In this document: positions 1-6,561 of the stretch, in pieces
How the letters are laid out: each line of letters starts with the position of its first letter
Position numbering within the stretch: the first letter of the stretch is position 1
Assembly (NCBI GenBank): GCA_964630925.1
Contig: CAZVZK010000188.1
Coordinates: 1 to 18,378, forward strand
Direction: 5' to 3'
DNA length: 18,378 nt
Source: RGDT01 sp964630925
Lineage (GTDB): Bacteria > Planctomycetota > Planctomycetia > Gemmatales > Gemmataceae
Notes under the pieces: generated by a model
Databases searched by the model: none
What the model was told of the DNA's origin: nothing
The model's input: only the letters and a program-made list of their open reading frames with translations
Position numbers and translations under genes: made by a program

Positions 1-139
1 GGCCCACAAGAATGAGCAGCCCCAACAGGGCCACTGCATCCTCGCGTTGACTCTCTCTTGTCTCTACCGGAATGTCAAAGATGTAGTGAACAGGATTACT
101 CCTGTCACCACCTGTCCTTGATTGGACAAGGTGAATCAT
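1..139 (-). CDS. Possible 5' part of an unidentified gene leaving the left edge
   Basis: On the minus strand the frame beginning with the ATG at 139 stays open to the left edge, about 46 codons. The translation starts MIHLVQSRTGGDRSNPVHYI and later contains DIPVETRESQRED. I recognise no family. The sequence is clearly AT-richer than the rest of the window, so an open frame here is slightly more meaningful than elsewhere. Against it, the ATG overlaps a good -10 element (135-140); if that promoter is used, translation must start further left. The next candidate is the ATG at 39 in another frame, preceded by GAGG. This is a weak call. Confidence 0.25.
   Translation of the reverse strand, partial: MIHLVQSRTGGDRSNPVHYIFDIPVETRESQREDAVALLGLLILVG
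109..133. promoter_or_regulatory. Imperfect dyad at the predicted transcription start
   Basis: CACCT then GTCC (109-117) pair with GGAC (124-127) and AGGTG (129-133), leaving a six-base loop and one bulged A at 128. This gives nine base pairs. It begins two bases downstream of the leftward -10 element, so it may be a repressor operator or a hairpin at the 5' end of the transcript. No protein is known to bind it. Confidence 0.35.
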
Positions 140-162
140 AGCGGCCTGCGCCGTTCTGTCAA
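135..162 (-). promoter_or_regulatory. Sigma-70-like promoter reading leftwards
   Basis: Read on the minus strand, TTGACA lies at 162-157 and TATGAT at 140-135, separated by 16 bases. The -35 is a perfect consensus match and the -10 matches five of six positions. Transcription would start near 128 and head out of the left edge. The dyad at 109-133 sits on the expected start point, where an operator would be placed. Confidence 0.5.
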
Positions 163-360
163 CGGGGGAAGACAAAAAAAATGGGATAGGCGGACGCGCC
201 CCGGAGAGCGGGGGTCTTATGGGAGACGGGCCCCTGTGAAAGGTGCAGGTGGGGCTGTACGATGACGATTATCCGTCGGCGGCCCGCCACATTCAAGCGA
301 AAAGCCGATGAGGGGCTGCCTGCCCCGTCCTCGCCCGCCATCACCGCCGGACCTCCGATC
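163..360. other. Leader region before purQ, nothing else identified
   Basis: This stretch goes from an A-rich patch (eight A residues at 174-181) into GC-rich sequence. The purQ frame is open back to an ATG at 262, which would add 33 residues rich in Arg, Ala and Pro. No clear promoter, riboswitch or RNA gene is visible for the rightward direction. Confidence 0.3.
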
Positions 361-1131
361 ATGGCCACCGTCCGCGTCCTCGTCCTGCGAGCACCCGGCG
401 CCAACTGCGACGCCGAGGCCGCCTTCGCCTTCGAGAAGGCCGGCGCCGCCGTCGAGCGTCTCCACGTCAACCGCCTCCGCGAGGCCCCCAAACTCCTCGC
501 CGGCTTCCAGGTCCTGTGCATCCCCGGCGGCTTCACCTACGGCGACGATGTGGCCGCCGGCAAGGTCCTCGCCGTCCAGCTCGCCCACTTCCTCGGCGAG
601 GCCCTGCGCGAGTTCCGCGACAAGGGGAAGCTCGTCCTCGGCATCTGCAACGGCTTCCAGGTCCTGCTCAAGGCCGGCCTCATCGTGCCGCCCGACGACG
701 AGGGCCCCGTCGCCACCCTGGCCCACAACGAGTGCGGCATGTTCCAGGACCGCTGGGTCTACTTGCAGGCCCACGGCGACAGGTGCCCCTTCCTGCGGGG
801 CGTCTCGCGCATCCACGTCCCGACCGCCCACGGCGAGGGCCGCCTCGTCGTCCGCACCGCCTGGCAGCTCGCCGGCCTGATCGAAGCCGGGCAGGCCGTG
901 CTGCGCTACGTGGACGCCCACGGCAAGCCGGGCGGATTCCCGGTCAACCCCAACGGCGCGCAGGGCGACATCGGCGGCCTGTGCGACGCGACGGGCCGTG
1001 TCCTCGGCCTGATGCCACACCCGGAGCGCCACGTCCTGCCGACGCAGCACCCGCGCTGGACGCGCCTGGGGTTGGCGGAGGAGGGCGACGGGTTGGCGGT
1101 GTTCCGCAACGCCGTGCAGTTCTTCAAGTGA
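361..1131 (+). CDS. purQ: Phosphoribosylformylglycinamidine synthase, glutaminase subunit PurQ
   Basis: PurQ hydrolyses glutamine and passes ammonia to PurL, which converts FGAR to FGAM in cytosolic purine synthesis. The 256-residue protein is a class I glutamine amidotransferase. It has the start VRVLVLRAPGANCD, an IPGGFTYGDDV segment near residues 54-64, the nucleophile Cys96 in GICNGFQ, and the His220/Glu222 pair in PHPERH. All three catalytic residues are present. Length is slightly above the usual 225-235, with additions around residues 130-190. The ATG at 361 is chosen because homology begins directly after it; an in-frame ATG at 262 would only add a low-complexity extension. There is no strong Shine-Dalgarno sequence. 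Neither purS nor purL is in view, so it appears to stand alone, followed by two hairpins. Confidence 0.95.
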   Translation: MATVRVLVLRAPGANCDAEAAFAFEKAGAAVERLHVNRLREAPKLLAGFQVLCIPGGFTYGDDVAAGKVLAVQLAHFLGEALREFRDKGKLVLGICNGFQVLLKAGLIVPPDDEGPVATLAHNECGMFQDRWVYLQAHGDRCPFLRGVSRIHVPTAHGEGRLVVRTAWQLAGLIEAGQAVLRYVDAHGKPGGFPVNPNGAQGDIGGLCDATGRVLGLMPHPERHVLPTQHPRWTRLGLAEEGDGLAVFRNAVQFFK

Positions 1132-1144
1132 TGTCTTCGGCCTC

Positions 1145-1207
1145 GGGGGGTGTCCGCCCACCCCCCGCGCGCCAGGCCCGGCCGTGTCCGGGTCACGGCC
1201 TGGCGCG
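1145..1207 (+). terminator. Two consecutive hairpins after purQ
   Basis: Fourteen bases after the purQ stop, GGGGGGTG (1145-1152) pairs perfectly with CACCCCCC (1159-1166) across a six-base loop. Directly after it, CGCGCCA (1168-1174) pairs with TGGCGCG (1201-1207), enclosing GGCCGTG/CACGGCC. An alternative pairing of the second hairpin uses an 11-base outer stem. There is no T run, so this is a probable transcript end or stabiliser rather than a classic intrinsic terminator. Confidence 0.5.
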
Positions 1208-1368
1208 GATGAGGGCCAGTGCTTCCTGTCGGGGTTGGCACGGCGGACGAGGCCTCCAACCGGGCCAGGGCCATGCCCCGCCTCGGCGCGAACATCCCCC
1301 AGCCCATGTAGCTTCTCGACTTGCCCCGGCTTGATCAGTCGATAGCCCTGGCCGGCGCCCCGCCCGGC
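1208..1368. other. Non-coding stretch between purQ and crcB, nothing identified
   Basis: No convincing gene is seen on either strand. Short open frames here have the composition of antisense shadows. I looked for the fluoride riboswitch often found before crcB and could not recognise its conserved pieces. Confidence 0.4.
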
Positions 1369-1395
1369 TTGACACGATCCGCCCCCGCCGATAAT
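1369..1395 (+). promoter_or_regulatory. Candidate promoter for crcB
   Basis: TTGACA at 1369-1374 is a perfect -35 match and GATAAT at 1390-1395 matches five of six -10 positions. The spacer is 15 bases, shorter than the preferred 17. It lies 49 bases before the crcB start and after the purQ hairpins, so crcB is probably transcribed on its own. Confidence 0.45.
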
Positions 1396-1434
1396 CCCGG
1401 CCGCCGAGATCAGGTCGGGAGGGCACGCCCACCC

Positions 1435-1439
1435 GGAGG
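1435..1439 (+). promoter_or_regulatory. Ribosome binding site of crcB
   Basis: GGAGG ends five bases before the ATG at 1445 and supports that start. Confidence 0.65.
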
Positions 1440-1444
1440 CCGCC

Positions 1445-1846
1445 ATGTCGCATTTCCTCTACCAGGCGCTGCTGGTCGCCGGCGGCTCGGCAGCGGGCGG
1501 GCTGGCCCGATGGCTCCTCGGCCTGGCCGCCGTCGCCCTGTTCGGCACCGGCTTCCCGTGGGGCACGCTCCTCATCAACCTGACCGGTTGCCTGTTCCTG
1601 GGCTGGCTCTGGGCCGTGCTGGGGGGCCGCGTGCCGCCGTCCGGCGACGACCAGCGGCTGCTCTTCGCCGTCGGCTTCTGTGGCGCGTACACCACGTTCT
1701 CCACGTTCTCGCTGGAGGCCGACGCCCTCCTCAAGAGGGGGTCAGGCCTCCTGGGCTGGGTGTACATCGCCGCGAGCGTCATCCTCGGCCTGCTGGCGGT
1801 GCGCCTCGGCATCTGGCTAGGCCAGGGCCCGCCGCCCGCTGCGTGA
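1445..1846 (+). CDS. crcB: Fluoride ion channel CrcB/Fluc
   Basis: CrcB exports fluoride through a dual-topology dimer in the inner membrane. The 133-residue protein has four hydrophobic segments, at about 4-20, 36-60, 70-92 and 103-126. Family landmarks are present: GGSAAGGLARW at 13-23, GTLLINLTG with the pore Asn45, and TTFSTF at 83-88, whose two Phe residues correspond to those lining the fluoride path. The usual GG before TTFSTF is changed, giving CGAYTTF with Ala81. Only one crcB copy is visible, which fits a homodimer; some bacteria encode two adjacent copies instead. A GGAGG site and a promoter-like element precede it. The next gene is convergent, with only 13 bases between the two stops. 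Confidence 0.93.
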   Translation: MSHFLYQALLVAGGSAAGGLARWLLGLAAVALFGTGFPWGTLLINLTGCLFLGWLWAVLGGRVPPSGDDQRLLFAVGFCGAYTTFSTFSLEADALLKRGSGLLGWVYIAASVILGLLAVRLGIWLGQGPPPAA

Positions 1847-1859
1847 GGACGGGCCGGCG

Positions 1860-3173
1860 TCACTCCGGCTTCTTCGGCGGGCGCGGGATGTAGGCCCCGC
1901 TGTCCGCATCCATCTCGGCCTTCATCTCCGCCTCCTCCTCGGGCGACTGCTTCCGGAGGCCCCCCTTCCCTATCTTGGGCTGGACCTCGCTGAAGAAGCG
2001 GCCCCAACAGCCCCGCATCAGGTCGAGGTCCGTGGACGCTTGCGCGGTCGCCGACCGATGCGCCTCGGCCTGCTTCACCAGGGGCGTCAGGGTGGCCATC
2101 TCCGCCTTGATGTCGAGGAGCCGCCACATAGAGAGCCGGCCGGCCCCCGCCTTGAGGGCCTCCTCCGCCTTGGCCAGCCAGGACGGCGGGCAGACCTTGA
2201 ACTGGTTGTATCTCTTGACAGCCTTGCGGTACTCCGGCCACTCGGCGGCCATGTAATACGCCTGGATGTTGTTCGGGTTGGGTGTGTCATACAGGGTGGA
2301 GCCGTAGCCCCCGCCCATAAGGGAGCGGACCTTCTCGATGTCCTTGAGGGCCCCCGCGACCATCGCCAGTTGCGTCGCCCGCTCCTTCTCGATGTCGAAC
2401 GGCTCGACCTTCGTGGCCGCCACCGCGTGCAGGGTGTAATCCCATTTGCGCATCGCCTCGCCCTCCTTGCCGGGCAGAATGCCGACGACGGGGCCGCTGA
2501 TGCGCACCACCGACCCCACCTTCACCGCCTTGAGGGCGTCGCCCAGGCCTGTCGGTTTGCCCTTCGCCGGGTCGTAATCCACGACGTAGACGGTGGGATA
2601 GGTGTTCCAACTGTAGGTCGGTTCGGACGGGTCGCGGAGGCTGGCCCGCATCTCGATCACCGGCGTGCCGAGGCCCTTGACATCCCGGCGCTCGACAGCC
2701 TCGCAGCAGACGAGCCAGCCATCGAGTGAGCCGGCCTTACGCAGCGTGGAGTCGAAGTACTCCTTCAGCGCCTTCTCCTTGTCCTGGCGGTCGGCGCCGT
2801 TGGCCGCGTTGTCACGGGCGGCCCGCAGCTCGCGGAAACGCTTCTCCCAGGTGAGCTGATCGCCCGCGTCAGGGCCGCCGCGCGTGCCGCCGCCCCTCGG
2901 CAGGAGGGCGAAGGCGAAGACGGCCACGAGGATGGCGGCGGCCACGCCCCCGCCGATCAGGAGCGCCCTGCCCGCCCACGGCGCGGGTGGCGCGCTCGCG
3001 GGTACGTCCGCCGTCCGGCGCGGGGGAGGAGGCGGCGGTGGGGGCGGCACGCGGGGCGACCCGGCGACGAAGCTCCTGCCGCAGCCGGGGCAAGTGATCT
3101 CGGTGCCCGGCCTCGGGGGCTTGCTGGCCTTGAGTGCCTGGGAGCAGTGGGGGCAGTGGATCTGCACGGCCAT
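1860..3173 (-). CDS. Zinc-ribbon, proline-rich, single-pass membrane protein of unknown function
   Basis: Unidentified 437-residue protein. It begins with a zinc ribbon of the MJ0042 type, with Cys7-x2-Cys10 and Cys28-x2-Cys31. A proline-rich linker follows, containing nine consecutive Pro at 43-51, then one membrane helix at about 70-92. The remaining 340 or so residues would lie outside the cytoplasm. Within them, the stretch around 218-235 (VGSVVRISGPVVG) resembles a strand pair of an OB fold; that is only an impression. The last part, from about residue 270, is charged and helical and ends in a Pro/Lys tail. Planctomycetes encode many proteins with this cytosolic zinc ribbon, Pro linker and membrane helix layout, and their roles are unknown. 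It lies 76 bases downstream of the peroxidase gene and may share its transcript. No clear ribosome binding site was seen. Confidence 0.8.
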   Translation of the reverse strand: MAVQIHCPHCSQALKASKPPRPGTEITCPGCGRSFVAGSPRVPPPPPPPPPRRTADVPASAPPAPWAGRALLIGGGVAAAILVAVFAFALLPRGGGTRGGPDAGDQLTWEKRFRELRAARDNAANGADRQDKEKALKEYFDSTLRKAGSLDGWLVCCEAVERRDVKGLGTPVIEMRASLRDPSEPTYSWNTYPTVYVVDYDPAKGKPTGLGDALKAVKVGSVVRISGPVVGILPGKEGEAMRKWDYTLHAVAATKVEPFDIEKERATQLAMVAGALKDIEKVRSLMGGGYGSTLYDTPNPNNIQAYYMAAEWPEYRKAVKRYNQFKVCPPSWLAKAEEALKAGAGRLSMWRLLDIKAEMATLTPLVKQAEAHRSATAQASTDLDLMRGCWGRFFSEVQPKIGKGGLRKQSPEEEAEMKAEMDADSGAYIPRPPKKPE

Positions 3174-3249
3174 CGGGGCGCTCGATCACGGTGGGGGGCG
3201 GAAGGATTAGGATTCAAGGTAGCACCCCTCCGCGCACGCCGCAAGCCTC

Positions 3250-4626
3250 TCAGCCCGGCGGGTTGCGCACGAACGGGTCCACCTCCTCGCCGTCGAGCGC
3301 CCGCAGGAACAGGGTGATGGCCTCCACGCCCCCGGCGGGCAGCCCGAAGTCGCGGAAGTTGCCGTCGTCGGTGGCCAGGTGCCGGCTGAGGTAGAAGTTC
3401 TCCGGCGCCTCGGCGAAGGCGCGCTTGCGGACGTGGTGGTTGACCGCGTCGAAGAGCTTCGCCTCGCTGCCGTCATGGAAGTACGGCGCCGTGCGCGACA
3501 GGCCCCGTAGCGTCGGCGTCCGCCACGCCCCCATCAGCCAGCGGCTCTTCTCGCCCAGCGGGGCCACGTTGAAACGCCCGCGCCGGGGCGGGTCCGACTC
3601 CAGGCCCAGGCCGGCGGCGATGTCGATGTTGTGGTAGCGCCCGTCGGCGAAGACGCCGGTGGACGACGGGTGGCACACGTTGCACCTCGCCTGCCCGTGG
3701 AACAGGGTGTAGCCCGTGTACAGGTCGGCGGACACCTTCTCCTTGGTCCACGCGACCCTGTCCAGCCGCTTCAGGGCGTCGTCGTCCAGCGCCGCCGCGT
3801 AGTGGGCCGCCGTCAGCGCCAGGGCCCCCGCCGCCCGCCGCCGGGCATCGGCGCGGTCGTGGATCGAGCCCGCCGCCAGGAGCGTGCGCATGTACGTCGC
3901 CAGCGCCTTGCCGACGGTGTCCTGCGTCGGCCGGACGCCGAAGGCGCGGTTGAACCCCTCGCCATACTCCTTGCTCTTGCGCAGGCGGGTGATGACGCCC
4001 GGCCAGGCGTGGCGGAACGGCACGTCCGGCGCCGTCTCATCGTCCAGTGTCCGCTGGGCGGCCTCTTCGAGGTACGTGGCCCGCCCGTCCCAGAACAGCG
4101 AGCGTTGATAGACCACGTTGACGAGGGAGAGGGTGTTCCTCTCGCCGCCGCCGGCCTTCTTGCCGTCGGTGTAGCCGTTGCTGGGGATGTGGCAGGTGGC
4201 GCAGGACTGCCCGGTGCCGAGGAGGCCGGTGTCGAAAAAGAGGCGGCGGCCCAGCTCCCAGCGTTCGCGGGTGGGCGGGGTGTCGGCGGGGATGTAGTGC
4301 GCGGGGTCATCGAGGCCGAGGGGCACCTTGATGAGGACGGGCCGAGGGGCCTCCCCTGTCTTCGCGAGGCCGGGGTCGTTCCAATATGTCTTGAGCGCGG
4401 CCCACTCCTTGGGGCGGGTGCCCTCGTGGACGAATTCGATGCGGACCTGCCCCTTCTCGGGGTCGCGGCCGAGGTTGAGCCAGTTGTACTCTTCCGGCGC
4501 GCGCGGCGTGGGCTTCTCACCCTTCTCCGGCGGCGCGGCGCGGTCCTTCTCGGGCCGTGGCTCGTACCGGGCCGCTGGCTGACAGCCGGCGAGGAGGGCG
4601 AGGAGCAGGATGGCGGCGCGGGACAC
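3250..4626 (-). CDS. Di-heme cytochrome c peroxidase / MauG-family lipoprotein
   Basis: Members of this family reduce hydrogen peroxide with electrons from small carriers, or oxidise protein or small substrates, outside the cytoplasm. Two c-type heme sites are present: CATCH (Cys142, Cys145, His146) and CNVCH (Cys315, Cys318, His319). Near the C-terminus is the signature TPTLRGLSRTAPYFHDGS. The start is GTG at 4626, because AAGGAG (4635-4640) lies eight bases before it. The longer frame from the GTG at 4635 would begin inside that site. From 4626 the protein is 458 residues, with a short hydrophobic signal ending in LLAGC, a lipobox, so it is probably a lipoprotein. A Pro/Glu/Lys-rich linker follows. 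The usual 300-350 residue core is extended at the N-terminus. The substrate cannot be told from sequence. Confidence 0.9.
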   Translation of the reverse strand: MSRAAILLLALLAGCQPAARYEPRPEKDRAAPPEKGEKPTPRAPEEYNWLNLGRDPEKGQVRIEFVHEGTRPKEWAALKTYWNDPGLAKTGEAPRPVLIKVPLGLDDPAHYIPADTPPTRERWELGRRLFFDTGLLGTGQSCATCHIPSNGYTDGKKAGGGERNTLSLVNVVYQRSLFWDGRATYLEEAAQRTLDDETAPDVPFRHAWPGVITRLRKSKEYGEGFNRAFGVRPTQDTVGKALATYMRTLLAAGSIHDRADARRRAAGALALTAAHYAAALDDDALKRLDRVAWTKEKVSADLYTGYTLFHGQARCNVCHPSSTGVFADGRYHNIDIAAGLGLESDPPRRGRFNVAPLGEKSRWLMGAWRTPTLRGLSRTAPYFHDGSEAKLFDAVNHHVRKRAFAEAPENFYLSRHLATDDGNFRDFGLPAGGVEAITLFLRALDGEEVDPFVRNPPG

Positions 4627-4647
4627 GGCGGGCACTCCTTGCGCGAA

Positions 4648-4776
4648 CGCCCACCCCTTTTAGGGGTGGGCTACAAACCCAAGGCCCCTGAAGGGGCCTG
4701 AAGACCTGCGGTTACCTGTTTTCAGCCCCTTTGAGGGGGCTTTCGGCTCGTAGCCCGCCCCTTTTAGGGGTGGGCG
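4648..4776. repeat. Inverted pair of double-hairpin repeat units
   Basis: The unit starting at 4648 and the reverse complement of the unit ending at 4776 share the same plan. First comes a hairpin of about 10 base pairs with a TTT loop (GCCCACCCCT/AGGGGTGGGC at 4649-4671; 4753-4775 in the second copy). Next is a short linker containing GCTAC, then a second hairpin built on GGCCCCT/AGGGGCC (4683-4698; its counterpart is at 4724-4741), then TGAAGACC or TGAAAACAGG. The two units face each other, as in a BIME. The element lies between the 65-residue gene and the peroxidase gene, where it could also end or stabilise transcripts. Confidence 0.75.
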
Positions 4777-4806
4777 TTGCCGGTGACGCTGGATGCAATC
4801 GACGGC

Positions 4807-5004
4807 TCACAGCTTCTCCGGGAGGTTGTCGTAGATGTCCATCTCGTCCCAGCCAGCCATCTCGCCCGTCCCCCAGGCCACCGTCTCCAGCTCCCCCCGC
4901 GTCCAGGGGCTGGCATCGTACCCCTCGTCCTCCTCGGCCAAACGCGCGTACTCCGCCGCGCGGAGCAGGACGAAGTCAATCCTGGCCCGCCCCCTACGGC
5001 TCAC
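4807..5004 (-). CDS. 65-residue protein coupled to ferredoxin, function unknown
   Basis: The start is GTG at 5004 and overlaps the ferredoxin stop as GTGA, a typical translational coupling junction. The translation has normal protein composition rather than the Arg/Pro-rich look of shadow frames. It is acidic, with RIDFVLLRAAEYARLAEEDE followed by SPWTRGELETVAWGTGEM and ending in DNLPEKL. There is no signal peptide, membrane helix or Cys motif. I do not recognise the family. The overlap implies production in a fixed ratio with the ferredoxin, so a partner or chaperone role is possible but unproven. Its short length and GTG start make it easy to miss. Confidence 0.7.
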   Translation of the reverse strand: MSRRGRARIDFVLLRAAEYARLAEEDEGYDASPWTRGELETVAWGTGEMAGWDEMDIYDNLPEKL

Positions 5005-5384
5005 TTCTTCGCCGGGACGGCGGCTCGCTGCTCGGCGCACAGGTCGGCGAGCTGCTTCGCGACGGCGTTGAGGCGGTCCTGATTCTTGGCGACGTAGTCG
5101 GGCGGGCCGCCCTTGACGGCCACGTGTTCGGCGATGGTGACGGTATCGACCATGTCGATGGCGTCCCACGGGCACCACCGCTCGCACAGCGAGCAGCCGA
5201 TGCAGCGCTCGAGGTCGATGTCCACGAACGACTGCAATGAGGGCATGTCCTCGCCGGGCACCTTGTAGATGCAATCGACGGGGCAGACCTCGATGCAGGC
5301 CTCGCAGCCCGTGCAGTTGTCCGCCCGCACGACGGCGAGCTCCTTGGGGAGTTTCTTGCGCGGCTTGCCGGCGGCCTTGGCCAT
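5001..5384 (-). CDS. Ferredoxin with two [4Fe-4S] clusters
   Basis: This is a small cytosolic electron carrier. The 127-residue protein has two cluster motifs: Cys24-x2-Cys27-x2-Cys30-x3-Cys34-Pro, and Cys61-x2-Cys64-x2-Cys67-x3-Cys71-Pro. Cys38 is an additional cysteine after the first motif. The intervening loop is longer than in clostridial ferredoxins. A Lys-rich N-terminus (AKAAGKPRKKLPKE) and a C-terminal helical extension of about 45 residues make it longer than the 55-80 residues of simple members. No oxidoreductase partner is adjacent. The WD40 gene ends 81 bases upstream, and the 65-residue gene overlaps its stop. The ATG at 5384 has only a weak purine-rich site in front. Confidence 0.9.
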   Translation of the reverse strand: MAKAAGKPRKKLPKELAVVRADNCTGCEACIEVCPVDCIYKVPGEDMPSLQSFVDIDLERCIGCSLCERWCPWDAIDMVDTVTIAEHVAVKGGPPDYVAKNQDRLNAVAKQLADLCAEQRAAVPAKK

Positions 5385-5465
5385 GACTCGATGCCCCTGT
5401 TCCGGAGGGTCGTTATCTCCTCGTCATCATACCCGCTCGGGCGCCGGGAGTGAAGGCCGGGCCCC

Positions 5466-6461
5466 TCAGCGCAGGCCCCAGACCCACACGTCGCGCACGG
5501 CCCCGGCGTTCTGCCCGCCCCCGCCCGCCAGCAGGCGCGAGCCGTCGGGCGTGAAACGCATCGTGAACAGCGCCTCCGGCGCCTTCAGCTCCTTGAGCGG
5601 CTTGAGGCCCTTCGGCGACCAGACCGTGACGGGCGCGTTCAGGCCCGCCGTCGCGAGCAGACCGCCGTCGGGCGACCAGCACACGGCGAACAGCTCCGGC
5701 GCCGCGGTCCTCTCCTCGTGCAACACCTTGCCCGTCGCCACCTCCCACAGCACGACGGACGCATTCACGTAGACGGCCGCCAGCGTCTTGCCGTCCGGCG
5801 AGAAGGCCAGCCCGTGGCTCATGGTACGGCCCAGCGTGCGCAGGAGCCGGCCCGTGGCCGGGTCGTACAGGCGCGTGGTGGAGTTGCGGTTGCCGACGGC
5901 AAGGGTCTTGCCGTCCGGGCTGAACACGACGGTCAGGCCGCCCTCCACCCCGCCGGTGTCGAGGGTGCGGAGCAGCTTCCCCGTCTTCGCGTCCCACACC
6001 TTCGCGCCGGTATGGTAGCCGCCGGTCACGAGCAGCTTGCCGTCGGGGCTGAAGGCGAGGTCCGCCTGGTCGGTGCCGACATCGAGGCGCTTCTCCTCCT
6101 TCGTGCGCAGGTCCACGAGGTAGGCGCCGCCGCCGTTGGTGGAGTACGCCGCCGCGTCGCCGGGGCCGAAGGCGAAGTCGATGACCTTGCCCTTGCCGAC
6201 GGTGCCGGAGGTGCGCAGGGTGCGCGGGTCGAGAAGCTCGGCGGGCTTCTCCCAGCGTGTGAAGGCGATGCGCCCTCCGCCCCGGCGTACCTCGATCCGC
6301 CACGCCTCCCGGCCGAGCGTCGGCAGCTCCTTGACCTTCGCCAGATTCGCCGCCGTGATCTTCGGCGCGCCCGGCTCGGGCGAGGGGTCGTCCGCCGGGC
6401 CGGCCGGCGGCGCCGCCGCCCACGCCGCCGCGCACACCGCCATCAGGATCAGCGCTCGCAT
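5466..6461 (-). CDS. Secreted WD40-repeat beta-propeller protein
   Basis: The 331-residue protein starts with a signal peptide (MRALILMAVCAAAWAAAP) and a short Pro/Asp-rich segment. A WD40-type propeller follows. Clear blade motifs of the form [FW][ST]PDG occur at residues 137-141, 180-184, 220-224, 262-266 and 303-307, with a degenerate one at about 97-102. This would give six or seven blades if the N-terminal part contributes. Such propellers are protein-binding platforms and no enzymatic site is expected. GAGGAGG lies a few bases before the ATG at 6461. The gene is divergent from the FGE-sulfatase-like gene at 6562 and lies upstream of ferredoxin on the same strand. The binding partner is unknown. 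Confidence 0.85.
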   Translation of the reverse strand: MRALILMAVCAAAWAAAPPAGPADDPSPEPGAPKITAANLAKVKELPTLGREAWRIEVRRGGGRIAFTRWEKPAELLDPRTLRTSGTVGKGKVIDFAFGPGDAAAYSTNGGGAYLVDLRTKEEKRLDVGTDQADLAFSPDGKLLVTGGYHTGAKVWDAKTGKLLRTLDTGGVEGGLTVVFSPDGKTLAVGNRNSTTRLYDPATGRLLRTLGRTMSHGLAFSPDGKTLAAVYVNASVVLWEVATGKVLHEERTAAPELFAVCWSPDGGLLATAGLNAPVTVWSPKGLKPLKELKAPEALFTMRFTPDGSRLLAGGGGQNAGAVRDVWVWGLR

Positions 6462-6561
6462 CGCCGCCTCCTCGCACAGCCCGCGGGTGTCCCTGCTGGG
6501 CGTGGCCGCCTATGCTGGGAGACTATGCGGGGCCGCCGCGCCAGTCCACGCCGGGGCGAAC

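Noticed and set aside
262..360. Longer PurQ start at the ATG at 262
   Set aside because: The extra 33 residues are low-complexity and Arg/Pro-rich, whereas PurQ homology starts directly at the ATG at 361.
1208..1368. Fluoride riboswitch or remnant of a minus-strand gene before crcB
   Set aside because: I could not align the riboswitch conserved segments by eye, and the minus-strand translation has only chance-level resemblance to proteins.
217..1446. Long open frame on the minus strand opposite purQ
   Set aside because: It is antisense to a clear PurQ with an intact active site, and its Gly/Ala/Arg-rich translation matches no protein. It is a result of the high GC content.
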